64,000 nucleotides of DNA from Persicaria tinctoria. Taxonomy: Eukaryota > Streptophyta > Magnoliopsida > Caryophyllales > Polygonaceae. A program made the position numbers and the translations under genes. The notes beneath the pieces are model-generated. The model saw only the letters and a list, made by a program, of their open reading frames with translations, made no database searches and was not told the DNA's origin. Shown in pieces: positions 22,030-32,147 of this stretch (position 1 is its first letter; the number at the start of each line of letters is the position of its first letter). The stretch covers positions 60,771,598-60,835,597 of the forward strand of contig JBANSL010000020.1 of the NCBI GenBank assembly GCA_037127255.1, read 5' to 3'.

Positions 22030-24153
22030 ATGAGCAGGCTCAGAGTTCGCCTGAGAGCACCGCCACCGCCACCTCCACTTCACGGCGCCGATGGTCTGGC
22101 CACGTCCACCAAGTCCTTCAACGGAGTAATCACTCGACTGTCCTCTGGAGGCCTTCACAATGACGTTCTCCTAACGTTCTCTTCTATGGTTGAATCCAAC
22201 ATTGCGGCCGACGCCCACACTTACCCGGGCCTTTTCAAGGCCTGCTCCTCGCTCGGCCTCCTCTCCTTGGGCCGTTCGTTGCATAAACGTGCCATCGTCG
22301 ACGGTTACTCCTCTGATTCGTACGTTTCGTCTTCCTTGATCACTCTTTATGCCAAGTTTTGTAAGGTTCAGAGTGCGCGGAATGTGTTCGATAAAATGCC
22401 TGAAAGAAATGTTGTTCCCTGGACTGCTATGATAGGATGCTATTCTAGCTCGGGTGATGTTGATAGAGCGTTTGGTATGTTTAATTCGATGAGGATGGAG
22501 GGTGTGTCGCCGAGTTCAGTCACTCTGCTGAGCTTGCTCACTGGGTTGAGCGAGCTTGTCCTGTTGGAATGTGTACATGCTATTGCTTTACAGTGTGGTT
22601 TGGATTATGATGTGAATTTAGCCAATTGTATGCTTCATCTTTATGGGGCGTGTGGGAGAATGAGGGCTGCAAGGGGCTTGTTTGACGGTATGTTTCGAAG
22701 GGATGTTGTGTCATGGAACTCGTTAGTTTCGGTATATGCTCACTGTGGTGATTTTCAGGCAATTATGGGAGTTTTGAAGGGAATGAGGGTTGAAGGAGTT
22801 AAACCAGATCACAAGACATTCGGAACTCTTCTAATGTCAGTAAACTCTTTTAAGAGTGGTTTTGACTTGAAAGCGATACATGGACAGATAATAGCAGACG
22901 GGGCTATGGTTGAGGCTCCCTTAGCTACTCCCCTTGCAGGTTCATATTTAAGGTTTGGGGATTTTGCCTCTGCATTTAAGGTTTTCGAGAGGGTCTTGAA
23001 CAAAGATGTGATGTTGTGGACAGCTATGATTTCGGGGCTTGTACAGAGTGACTGTGCTGATAAGGCATTGACTGTCTTCTATAACATGGTCTTGTCAGGA
23101 CTTTTCCCTTCCACAGCAACATTAGCAACGGTTCTTGCTGCTTGTGCAGAAGTAGGCAGGCCCGACTTTGGTACAGCAATTCATGGATACTTCCTTCGCC
23201 AAGGAATTGAGGTTGACATTCCTGTCCAGAATGCATTGATTACGATATATGCAAAGTGTGGTTCCTTGAAGAAGTGCTCTTATGTTTTCAGTAGTATGTG
23301 TGAGAAAGACATCGTCTCATGGAATGCAATTGTGGCAGGGCATGCTCAAAATGGTGACTTGTCCAAGGCATTGCACTTGTTTGATGGGATGCGAATGGAT
23401 CTTCAAAAGCCCAATTCCATCACTGTTGTACATCTTCTCCAAGCATGTGCTTCTCTTGGAGCCCTTCAACTGGGAAGAGGGATCCACTGCTTCGTTATCA
23501 GGAACTTTCTTCATCCTTGCGCGATGGCAGACACAGCTTTGGTGGACATGTACTCCAAGTGTGGTGACTTGGATAGTGCTCAAAAGTGTTTCGATTGGAT
23601 GCCTGAACGCGATGTAGTTCCTTGGAGCACACTCATTGCTGGATATGGTAGCCATGGTAGAGGTGATATAGCCTTGGAACTGTTCTTAGATTTCCTCAAA
23701 GCAGGACAACAACCGAACCATGTAATCTTTCTCTCTGTCCTTTTTGCCTGTAGTCACAATGGCCTTGTCTCTGAGGGTTTAAGATTGTTCAAATCCATGG
23801 TTGAAGATTTCAGGATAAACCCAAGACTTGAGCACCATGCTTGCATAGTAGATTTGTTATGTCGAGCAGGAAAGCTAGAAGATGCATATAGTTTCTACAG
23901 AGATACGATCTCAGAGCCTAGCGTTGATGTGTTGGGCATCATCTTGGATGCTTGTCGGGCCAAGGGTAACACCAAGCTTGGTGAAATGGTGGCAAGGGAC
24001 ATCATTTCTTTCAAACATGTGAGTGCTGAAAAATATGTGCAGCTTGCTCAAAGTTATGCTTCGATGGATAGATGGGAGGGGGTAGCTGAGTCCATGACTC
24101 AGATGAAGTCCCTTGGACTGAAGAAGGTTCCTGGTTGGAGTTATATTGAATAA
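22030..24153 (+). CDS. PLS-class PPR protein, At4g04370-like, E-type
   Basis: This single-exon gene encodes 707 residues from the ATG at 22030. The protein is made of pentatricopeptide repeats of the PLS type, with recurring phrases such as ARNVFDKMPERNVVPWTAMIG, SWNSLVSVYAHCGD and VDMYSKCGDLDSA, and ends in an E motif (LEHHACIVDLLCRAGKLEDA to LGLKKVPGWSYIE). PLS-class proteins bind organelle RNA, often for C-to-U editing. The order and wording of the repeats match the Arabidopsis At4g04370 family. The frame ends at TAA 24151-24153, but the homologous tail continues in the same frame for 49 codons, so the protein is probably slightly truncated. The first 277 codons are duplicated at 17572-18398. 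Organelle targeting is inferred from the family. Confidence 0.9.
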   Translation: MSRLRVRLRAPPPPPPLHGADGLATSTKSFNGVITRLSSGGLHNDVLLTFSSMVESNIAADAHTYPGLFKACSSLGLLSLGRSLHKRAIVDGYSSDSYVSSSLITLYAKFCKVQSARNVFDKMPERNVVPWTAMIGCYSSSGDVDRAFGMFNSMRMEGVSPSSVTLLSLLTGLSELVLLECVHAIALQCGLDYDVNLANCMLHLYGACGRMRAARGLFDGMFRRDVVSWNSLVSVYAHCGDFQAIMGVLKGMRVEGVKPDHKTFGTLLMSVNSFKSGFDLKAIHGQIIADGAMVEAPLATPLAGSYLRFGDFASAFKVFERVLNKDVMLWTAMISGLVQSDCADKALTVFYNMVLSGLFPSTATLATVLAACAEVGRPDFGTAIHGYFLRQGIEVDIPVQNALITIYAKCGSLKKCSYVFSSMCEKDIVSWNAIVAGHAQNGDLSKALHLFDGMRMDLQKPNSITVVHLLQACASLGALQLGRGIHCFVIRNFLHPCAMADTALVDMYSKCGDLDSAQKCFDWMPERDVVPWSTLIAGYGSHGRGDIALELFLDFLKAGQQPNHVIFLSVLFACSHNGLVSEGLRLFKSMVEDFRINPRLEHHACIVDLLCRAGKLEDAYSFYRDTISEPSVDVLGIILDACRAKGNTKLGEMVARDIISFKHVSAEKYVQLAQSYASMDRWEGVAESMTQMKSLGLKKVPGWSYIE

Positions 24154-24303
24154 TGTGGTAACATTACCACATTCTTCATGGATCATAGCTCTCATCACCA
24201 GTACGAAGAAATTGCATGGATGTTGAATGTCATAGGCCTTGAAATGTTTACTTCCAGATTCCTGGAAAGCAAGTATATGCAGGATGCAAGCTTTATAGAA
24301 TGA
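24154..24303 (+). other. In-frame remainder of the PPR C-terminus after the stop
   Basis: Directly after the PPR TAA the same frame stays open for 49 codons to TGA 24301-24303. It reads GNITTFFMDHSSHHQYEEIA, which matches the usual continuation of this PPR family after the SYIE-type E motif. It looks like a recently lost coding tail now serving as 3' UTR. Confidence 0.75.
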
Positions 24304-24488
24304 AAACCAGTTTACCTTGAGTTTTTTCGGATTTCTTGGCCTGTAAAAGTAAATATATGCAGCTAGTTGTAATTTTGGCAGCTAGGAGATTTATTCCTGG
24401 GTATTGAGGGACGAGTCTTGACCGATTTCTGTGGCTGGATGTGGCTCTTGAGAGAACTGCACTGATGTATTTGTGTTTATACACAACA

Positions 24489-24560
24489 GGATCCGTGGCG
24501 CAATGGTAGCGCGTCTGACTCCAGATCAGAAGGTTGCGTGTTCGATTCACGTCGGGTTCA
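24489..24560 (+). tRNA. tRNA-Trp (anticodon CCA)
   Basis: The 72-base sequence folds into a full cloverleaf. The acceptor stem GGATCCG pairs with CGGGTTC, with an A discriminator base. The anticodon loop contains CCA at 24521-24523. The D arm (GCGCAATGGTAGCGC) and T loop (TTCGATTC) are canonical. No intron is present. The upstream CAACA just before the gene and a T run 29 bases downstream fit plant RNA polymerase III genes. It lies 335 bases after the PPR stop. Confidence 0.97.
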
Positions 24561-24589
24561 ATTTCCCCGATCCTATCACGGATTATTTC

Positions 24590-24595
24590 TTTTTT
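24590..24595 (+). terminator. Pol III T-run terminator of tRNA-Trp
   Basis: Six Ts follow the tRNA 3' end by 29 bases, the first T run of four or more after the gene. Confidence 0.6.
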
Positions 24596-24599
24596 GGGC

Positions 24600-26450
24600 T
24601 GGTTTATAACGCTAAAATTAATGGGCCTGGGCTGGCCCAATTTCTTAATGGGAATTACAAATTTTTTGGGAGCTGGTTTATTTCGCCAAGATGGAATTAT
24701 GTGCTTATTTTATGCTGAGGTAAATGTTGCATTTTTCCAAATCTTCTCAGTTTAACTGGTAGCTACCCATGGAAGCGATCCTTGTGAAGTTTGATTGTTT
24801 ACTAATTCTGAATTTGGCGCATATCATTTTCCAGGCCGTCCAATCAATTTTCGAGACCCGGGTCAAAACTTTATTAATGATAAATTTATAATTTTAGAGG
24901 TCACGAGTATAGAGATTCAAACTTTTTGAGTATTTTGGTGTATTTCCATATTTTATAGAAATTATTTACGTTATCTTTCCATATTTTAAGTAAAACCTTT
25001 TTTTATTAAATTTAAGTTTTTGGCTTTAGGTTGTGGATGTTTATTTAAATAAATTATATTTGTTTGAATTATTTTATAAAAACAAAAACAAGTTCTAGTT
25101 TTCAAAATGATATAAATTAAAGGTAATTTTGTGTATTTTTTCCCTGAAATTAAATATATTGGTGAAGGATGTTTTGGTCCAAATTACATTAATTTTTTTT
25201 AAAAAAACAAATATTTATCAAGGTGGTTTAATTTAGTTCAAAGAATTATATAAGGTGGTTTTATAAAAGAAAATTTATAAAAAGTTATTTGTTAAAAAAA
25301 AATAAGGTGCTTTTTTCCTAATAACCCTAAATCTTTTATACAAGTTTTTAAAATTTAATCCTCTTTTAAGTGAAAATTATATTAATCTTGTTTTAATCAC
25401 TTTAATACAATTTCCAACAATCAAGTACTCCATATGATTCAGCAATTGAATCACTAAACCATTTAATAGAAAAAAGTTACATTTTCCAACCATCATTAGC
25501 TACAAAGACATTTATTTTTTTTTAAAAAAAAAGGGGGGGGGAATTCAATTGATAAAAACTAGAGGAATTGGGATTTGAACTCAAGTTGAAAGGCAAAAGG
25601 GCTACCCTTTTCCACTCCATAAACCACTAGACCAGCATGTACTTACTAATTTTTTTAAAACAAAATTTATATATAGTAAATTTAGTAAATGAGGCCCCAT
25701 AAATTCGGAGGTCCTGGGCGAGCGCCATACTTGCCCTTGCCCTTGCCCAAGGCCGGGCCTGTCATTTTCATTGTGGGTTTTTTCTTATTTAATGATTAAG
25801 AACTTGATCAATGATTGTGATTGATCATGTCTAGTACTCCGTAGAAGGCATAATAAAAGGGAATTTGCAACCTTACACAAGTTACCATAAACTTGAGAAG
25901 ATCGGTATGGCTACAGACTCAGAGAGCCTTGACGAGCCATGAACGGGTTCGAATACGAGGTCGGAGTTGATGAATCGACGCATTCTGACCTGTAAGAAGG
26001 TGATCGGTGCAACCACAACCACCGTAACGAAATGCTAGGGATCTACCTGGTGTCTTTATTGATCGCCCTAGGTGAAGCCACGGGGTGGTGCTTTCCCTCA
26101 GACACATATCAAGCCCCAATTGACAATAGAAGAAGTAGTCCACCGACTCATATAATAGGGGTTGATATGTTCAACTTTCCGACTGACTCATGTGCTAGGC
26201 CTTGAACAACTCATATACTATGGCCTGATATTATCAACTTTACGATTAGCCTCATTCACATCTCTAACATATAGAGTGACACAATCTCAAAAGATTTTAA
26301 AGAAAATTTGTTGACAAATACTGTAGTAATATAAAATATATATGACCAATTGACCATTCCAAGATTTACACTTGAGAAAAGGGAACAAAATTTGGGGATG
26401 AAGATGAAACAGTAGAAAATCACAACAATTGTAAACAAGAAAGCACGAGT
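24600..26450. other. Intergenic DNA, no gene seen
   Basis: The region is AT-rich with retroelement-like debris. The segment GGGATTTGAACTCAAG followed by CCACTAGACCAGCATG at about 25568-25640 resembles a tRNA-derived repeat end. A GC-richer stretch at 25880-26160 contains a 74-codon minus-strand frame with no recognisable domain. Confidence 0.4.
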
Positions 26451-26771
26451 TCAAGCAACCAAAGGCGTAGGGAGGCGACGGCCCAAGGCCTGGAAGCGGG
26501 TGGAGATTTGTTTAGAGAGGCGGGTTCTGGCTCGGGAGAGGCTCAAGACGACGCCCCTCCTGAGCCGCATAAGGCGCCTCCCGACTCGAATCTTCAACTT
26601 GGAGAATCGAAACGGGATGAGGCAGCTGGATTGGGATTGCTTACCAATGTGATCGGCCTTTTGGAGGGTCTTGTAGATGAGAAACTGGGCTCTCCTTTGG
26701 AGCCTCTCCTCCGGGTCCCACTCGTCTATCTTCGTGTACCCCATCGACGATTGCTTCCTCAAGATACCCAT
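26451..26771 (-). CDS. Small basic protein of unknown function
   Basis: This 106-residue single-exon frame opens MGILRKQSSMGYTKIDEWDPEE and continues through an Arg/Lys-rich region (RFSKLKIRVGRRLMRLRRG, then RARTRLSKQISTRFQALGRR). Codon structure, the good TATA box 65 bases upstream and the absence of repeats support a real gene. The family is not one I can name; similar small basic plant proteins starting MGILR exist as uncharacterised. No signal peptide or membrane segment is seen. The 111-codon frame on the opposite strand is a shadow. Confidence 0.65.
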   Translation of the reverse strand: MGILRKQSSMGYTKIDEWDPEERLQRRAQFLIYKTLQKADHIGKQSQSSCLIPFRFSKLKIRVGRRLMRLRRGVVLSLSRARTRLSKQISTRFQALGRRLPTPLVA

Positions 26772-26835
26772 TCTCTGAATTCTGAAACAACCTGCTCAAG
26801 GAGATGGTTCATGGTTGTTGTTTCTTGTTTGTACT

Positions 26836-26842
26836 TTATATA
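26836..26842 (-). promoter_or_regulatory. TATA box of the small basic protein gene
   Basis: The minus strand reads TATATAA 65 bases upstream of the ATG, flanked by GC-richer sequence. Confidence 0.65.
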
Positions 26843-27079
26843 AGGGAGGGAAAATTAAACAGCATGTGTATAGTTTTGGAGTGAATAATATAATAATACA
26901 AAGAAATGAGGATGGAAGTCAAAGGTAGACAGTGGAGGGTGGAGTCCACGTGTCGTTGACCGACCAGCCATCTACACTCTCTTTATTGGACTTGGACCGG
27001 ATGAAGAGTTTGATTGGAATTTTGGACTTTTAGATCGGATCTACTCTTTAATTCCGAGGGATTTAATAAAAGTGTATAC

Positions 27080-27473
27080 TAGGGTTGTTATATGAACTGA
27101 ACAGCTCGAGGTCGATTCGGGATCCACTCGAAAAAACTTGACTCAAGCTCGCTCATTTATTTAAACAAGTTGAGATTGAACAAAATTTTAAAATTTTAAG
27201 CTCAGTTGAAAGCTCGGCTCGTTCGAATAAAGCTCGAATAGTTCGAATTCTATGGAATTTCTAAAATTTCTTTTAAGTTAACATGTTATAACCAATTAAA
27301 ACTACTTAAAGCTCGAAAAAAACTCGGCTTAAGCTCATTCATTTCCTAAACAAGCCGAGCTTGAACAAAATAAAAAAACTCGTTTAAAAATTAGGCTCGG
27401 CTCGAGCTCGTTTAACAAATGAACCAACTTAAACATGTTAAACTCGGCTCGTTCGGCTCGAATAACACCCCTA
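27080..27473. mobile_element. hAT-type MITE (GAGCTCG family), 394 bp
   Basis: The ends TAGGGTTGTTATATGAAC and CGAATAACACCCCTA are inverted repeats. The flanking 8-mers GTGTATAC and GCGTACAC differ only by two C/T transitions, consistent with an aged 8-base target duplication. The interior matches 16709-17052 in reverse orientation. Confidence 0.85.
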
Positions 27474-27873
27474 GCGTACACTACGTATTATTTATATGAT
27501 TCTTCATGTTTGATCGTTGTTTTAAACGAGCTTATAAGTAATTATGCTTTATCTCAAATGGATAATTAAACTACCTGACTATCTTAGCATTAAATTATTT
27601 GAGATTACATTGGCTATATTTAGTAAAATGAGAATGGATAAACTAGTATGATATTTGATAAATCTAACCGTTAAATGGTTGATAAAAATTTGTGAACAAA
27701 AAATCATAATCTCGAAAAAGGATAGATGAGTAGCTTCTAAGTAAAAGCATTTATGAACTTCACAACTCATTTGAAATAGAGACTATACACCGATGACTTT
27801 AATAACTGAATTATAAGTTATAAACAAAATAAGATAAATGGTAATCTATAATTTATCATTTAATAAGTACAGT

Positions 27874-28098
27874 CGGTCTCATCTCATGGTGGCGCTTGTC
27901 GCCGGAATTAGTCTACGTTGTCCTCGGCTTGTCGGGATTAGGATCGTCTAGTCGATTCGGGCTGTTTGTTTTCCGTTTCTTGTATTGCACCGTTTTCTTT
28001 TTATTTCGTTGTATGTTTGACGGTTCGCCATCTGCCGACCTCTCGAGAGTCCAGGTCTGTCTGGTCCTCGAATTATTTCCTTATAAAAAATTTTTTTT
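27874..28098 (+). mobile_element. 5'-truncated LINE 3' end with target duplication
   Basis: The insert ends CTTATAAAAAAT followed by a T run and is flanked by TTAATAAGTACAGT copies ending at 27873 and 28113. Its body (TGTATTGCACCG, TGTATGTTTGACGGTT, ATCTGCCGAC) matches, inverted, segments at about 57734-57800 and 32270-32310, so it is a dispersed LINE 3' untranslated region. Confidence 0.6.
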
Positions 28099-28154
28099 TT
28101 TAATAAGTACAGTTTCAAATAAACGAGGAGGATAAGCGAGTGTTCATATTTGCC

Positions 28155-28156
<2 letters not shown>

Positions 28157-28187
<31 letters not shown>
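28157..28187. repeat. (TA)n microsatellite
   Basis: An uninterrupted run of about 15 TA units. Confidence 0.9.
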
Positions 28188-28189
<2 letters not shown>

Positions 28190-28271
28190 AAAATAATCAA
28201 AATATTGAAATCTACGTGGGCGATAAGGAATGTAAGCCAAGAAAGAAGTCCAAATCGCTACATTAAAATTA

Positions 28272-28821
28272 GGCCAAATTGCATAAAAACCACCCCATAA
28301 ATAGCCTAATTTATTTAAAACCACCATTTAAACACATAATTGCGGTAAACTACCCATTAAAACCCAAAAGTTTACATAGAACCACTCATCCTTCAAATGT
28401 AATACCGTTTTAATTAAAAAAAATGCAGAAAATGACAGCAGTATCCTAATTAAAACATCGAAAATTATTTTGTATATCATTCAACAACACCCAACTTTTT
28501 TGTTTTTTTTTTGCTCTTTCTTGTAATTCGTTAGATTAATAAAGGGTTTGGATTGGTTTGTTAACCTCATGATAGATGTTGTGATTTACGCACCTTTGTC
28601 TTATGTCGTTGTTTTGGTTCGTTGAGTTACGTTTCTTCACCCGATTACTTTGGATTCATCCCCGACTTTACATTTTTAATCGAAACGGTACTACATTTGA
28701 ATGATGGATGGTTATATGCAAACTTTTATGTTTTAATGGGTGGTTTACTGCAATTATGTATTTAAGGAGTGATTTTGAGTAAAGTAGGCTATATTAAGGG
28801 GTGGTTTTCTGCAATTTGGCC
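28272..28821. mobile_element. MULE-type MITE with about 150-bp TIRs
   Basis: The left arm 28272-28420 and right arm 28682-28821 are inverted copies with roughly 85-90% identity by eye. The ends are GGCCAAATTGCA and TGCAATTTGGCC. Both sides carry the exact 9-base direct repeat TTAAAATTA (28263-28271 and 28822-28830), the hallmark of Mutator-like transposition. The interior has no coding frame. Confidence 0.9.
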
Positions 28822-29451
28822 TTAAAATTATTGTTCAATTTCAAAGAAAATGATGGGTATTAGGTTGGAATTTTTGCCCTGTTTTTAACTTCAATAATAA
28901 AAAAAGACGTACTTGAGTCGTGGGGCAAGTACAAAAAATAAGTGATCCGAAGTCAACCAAATAAGGAATGTAACAACAACAACAAGAACCAGCCAATGAC
29001 AAGGAAAATACGAACCAATTAAGTTGTTTAACAAACAATACTTTGACTAAGCTTGTGGTAGGCATTAGGAAAGTACTTGGACTCTTCACTCCAACTTATC
29101 ATGTTTTAATTTAATAAAAACTAATTGGTTTTTTTAAATATAAATATAAACAACTATGTTTAAAATAAATAATTCAATTTTTTCTAAGATCTGATATATT
29201 TATCCTCCCAGAATTGATTTTATGTGATTTAATAATCAAAGAATCAACATAAATATATGCATTGTAATTTCATAGAAAAAAAATTTATTCCATGTTTTGC
29301 AAAAGCTGTATGCTAGTTGTTTGGTTCTGGCCAATGTGGCTGCTCTTAATTCGACTGTTGAAGTCTTCCCGATCACACGCTCAAATCATCATAGGCAGCA
29401 ATATATTACATTTTATAATATTTTCTCAGTATACGAGAGTTATATATAATA

Positions 29452-29669
29452 CTCCATCCGTTTTCTTTTAACTGAATTTTTACTATTTATGAAAAATTAT
29501 ATAAAATGATAATTTTTTAAATGATTTTTTTCAATAATTTCATACTTATCGGTGATAAGTATAATATTATTAAAAAAATTTATTAAAATATTAATACTTA
29601 ATATAGTTTTTACTGTTTTAAAACTACGTGCTTGACTTGAAAGAGTCACTTAAAAGAAAACGGAGGGAG
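29452..29669. mobile_element. Stowaway MITE
   Basis: CTCCATCCGTTTTCTTTTAA at the left and TTAAAAGAAAACGGAGGGAG at the right are near-perfect inverted repeats flanked by TA dinucleotides. The 218-base AT-rich element has no coding capacity, typical of Stowaway. Confidence 0.9.
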
Positions 29670-31127
29670 TATACTATTATGAGTTACACATTCAAACTAG
29701 TCAAACTAAACGTCCATGTTATATTGGTACATTAACGTTGTAAAATCAAGCAACAACGAGGTATGTTTTGAGATACATCTTTAGATTGGGGTAGATTTGA
29801 GACATATTATTTTGAGATTGAAAAGACATTTTGAATATACTGTTTACTTTTTTTTATGGGATTTTTGGTTTGATCTGTTTTTTTTTTTAAAACTTTGTTA
29901 TGTCTTTTAAATATATACGTATTTACCAATTCAAGAGGTGTGAGGGGGAGGATCAACTTTGTTGATGGGATTTTTATTTTGAATATATATATACAAAAAG
30001 ATTAAATTAAAAAATCCATAAAATAAGGTTATAAAAACTTTAACTCAAGTTCTCACCCGATGACCAATACTAACTAAACTAATCGCACTTATTAATTTAT
30101 TACTCTTTTTAACTTTTTTTTAACCCTTAAATTAAAAAAAAAAATAAAAATACACAATGTTATTTCATTTTTTATGTTTTCCTTTAAACAGGAGAGTTGA
30201 GCCACCTCAGTCCCCTCCTTCCGCCCTTGGTTGGGAATATCATTAACAAAATTTCTATACCTAGGTTTATTTATGGTAAATTTTCCATCTTTAATTCTTA
30301 AGTTATCTTTAAATGAATTATTCAACCGAGAAGCTAAAATCAAGCAATATTTCAATTTCATTTTAGAATTAGTTATTTTTCAAACCACACCCATTACCAC
30401 CCAAACCAAATTACTATGTTAATCATAAATTTATTTATTTTTTCTAAAACAAATAAAAATAAATAAATGCAATTAAGGATAACTATTTCCTTAGTGGAAG
30501 AGATTAATTTGTTTTAATTATTAGGATTTCAAAATTCGAAAATAAAACGTTACGAAAGAAAATCCCAATAAGATATTCCCGGTCCCTTCATCCAATATTT
30601 TCAGTTCTTGTGAGAATATCGATCAAAATCTTAACACGCAGCCAAAATAGAAATGCACCACTGGGTCTAATTGGAATTTCAGATATAGGTTTGTTCTTGT
30701 ACAATTGCAATTTTAATCTTAATTAATTTTATATATTTCCTAGTTTCTCACCTTCATCTCTTAATCTGGCTTTGTCTGCTGATTCATTTATTTTTATTGC
30801 AGAGGTGAAACCTCACCGTATATATGTACACCATACAATCCGAATCTTCCTCGTTTAATTTCATTACATTTTATTTCACTCTTGAAACCTGTAAAACCCT
30901 AATTTTAATTTGTTGATCGATGTTCATTACTTACCCAAATCTCCTGAATATGTATGTCTATATGCACTCTGATAATTAAGATCCAACCTGCCTTTAAATT
31001 CGATCCAACCTGCCTTCAAATTCAAACATAAGAGGATACGTATTGATTTTATTGCAAATAAGGTATAGTTCATTGCTTCATTTCAGGGTGCCGAAGAAAC
31101 ATAGTTTTCGTTTTTAAGATTGCAAAA
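29670..31127. other. Intergenic DNA and probable leader of the AT-hook gene
   Basis: AT-rich sequence without bounded elements up to about 30600. From roughly 30600 to 31127 the composition resembles a promoter plus spliced 5' UTR; a likely intron acceptor TTTTTAAG lies 10 bases before the ATG. Confidence 0.4.
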
Positions 31128-32024
31128 ATGAGCCAACACTACCATTTGGGATCAGGCTCACCGACTAAACGTAGGCGTGGGCGTCCACCCAAAGACGAGA
31201 GCCTCCCTCGGACACCATTTATCATCAAAACCATCCAGACTGAGGTTGAAAGATCGGCCTTCCTACCGCAGACTCTCCTTGGCAAGGGCAATAATCCGCT
31301 ATATGAAGCTACCACTTGTGGTGTTAACGAAGTGGATCAGATGATCGGACGAGTGGTAATCGGCGTTTTGGAGGGCACATTTGATTCTGGCTACTTGCTT
31401 ACTATGAGGGTGGCTAAGAGTGAGATTCGTCTTAAAGGCCTCGTCTTTCAGCCTGGTAAGTTTGTGCCAATCACTTCAGAGAATGATGTCGCCCCTTTAG
31501 CTAGGATGTACTCAAGGACGGATCTTCCTATTCCAGTTGGAAGTGTTAATGTTAACATTTGTGAGTCTATTCAACGTGAGAAGTCGAATGTTGTTGAATC
31601 CACCAAGGATAAGCCGACAAAGCAGCAACCTGATCTTGGCAAACCACAACCGGAGGAAATCATTGTAAGGTTATCGAAAGAGGCTTCAATGGAATACGAG
31701 TTTTCTATTGCAAAGGAAGGAGAAGCTAAAGAAAGCAATGTCAAGGAGAAGCTGGAAATTCTAGCATCATTGTCAATTGAGATGGACTTCACAAAGCCTA
31801 TGATGGACGTATGTGAAGGGGAAAAGGCGTTGCGTGGTCAGAGTCATGAACTAGGACAACAAGATCCTCCCATGGAGCCTTTAGCCAAGAAACTGAAGAT
31901 TGAAGAGGCAATGCACTGGAAAGACGCCATTTCTGTTGAAGAAATGAAAGCTGCAAGGACACTCAACGAGCTCGAAATTCTACAGAGTATGAAGGAACAT
32001 GGAAAGAGCAAGCAAGTCAATTGA
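31128..32024 (+). CDS. AT-hook motif protein (At5g54930-like)
   Basis: This 298-residue frame starts MSQHYHLGSGSPTKRRRGRPPKDE, with a canonical AT-hook (RRRGRPPK, about residues 15-22) that binds the minor groove of AT-rich DNA. A conserved block follows (MIGRVVIGVLEGTFDSGYLL to GKFVPITSENDVAPLARM, about residues 77-130), matching plant proteins annotated only as AT-hook motif-containing. The C-terminal half is acidic, Lys/Glu-rich and low in conservation. A nuclear chromatin-linked role is inferred. The coding region lies in one exon; an intron in the leader is likely. The minus-strand frame at 31571-31792 is a shadow. Confidence 0.85.
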   Translation: MSQHYHLGSGSPTKRRRGRPPKDESLPRTPFIIKTIQTEVERSAFLPQTLLGKGNNPLYEATTCGVNEVDQMIGRVVIGVLEGTFDSGYLLTMRVAKSEIRLKGLVFQPGKFVPITSENDVAPLARMYSRTDLPIPVGSVNVNICESIQREKSNVVESTKDKPTKQQPDLGKPQPEEIIVRLSKEASMEYEFSIAKEGEAKESNVKEKLEILASLSIEMDFTKPMMDVCEGEKALRGQSHELGQQDPPMEPLAKKLKIEEAMHWKDAISVEEMKAARTLNELEILQSMKEHGKSKQVN

Positions 32025-32147
32025 TAATGTTAAGTTGGGTTAGTTTTTTCCGTTATTTAGAGTGGATCATAGATTGTAAGAATTTGGATTGTGATGCTAA
32101 TAAAGAGTTTGATTTATGATTTATGGGATGGTGTTAAATTCCGGTGT

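Larger units (their letters stand above)
18396..22860 (+). repeat. Tandem duplication, right copy
   Basis: This is the counterpart of 13209-18398. It contains the LINE remnant at 19130-20640 and the first 277 codons of the PPR gene. It lacks the three MITEs of the left copy but has its own SINE at 20693-20857 and a different segment at about 21415-21640. Confidence 0.85.

Noticed and set aside
23282..23655. Secondary frames within the PPR gene
   Set aside because: They are shadows of a single long frame with clear PPR repeats.
26508..26843. 111-codon plus-strand frame opposite the small basic protein
   Set aside because: The minus strand has the TATA box and a better coding pattern; the plus frame runs through that promoter.
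27896..28135. 79-codon frame
   Set aside because: It lies in a LINE 3' untranslated region bounded by target duplications.
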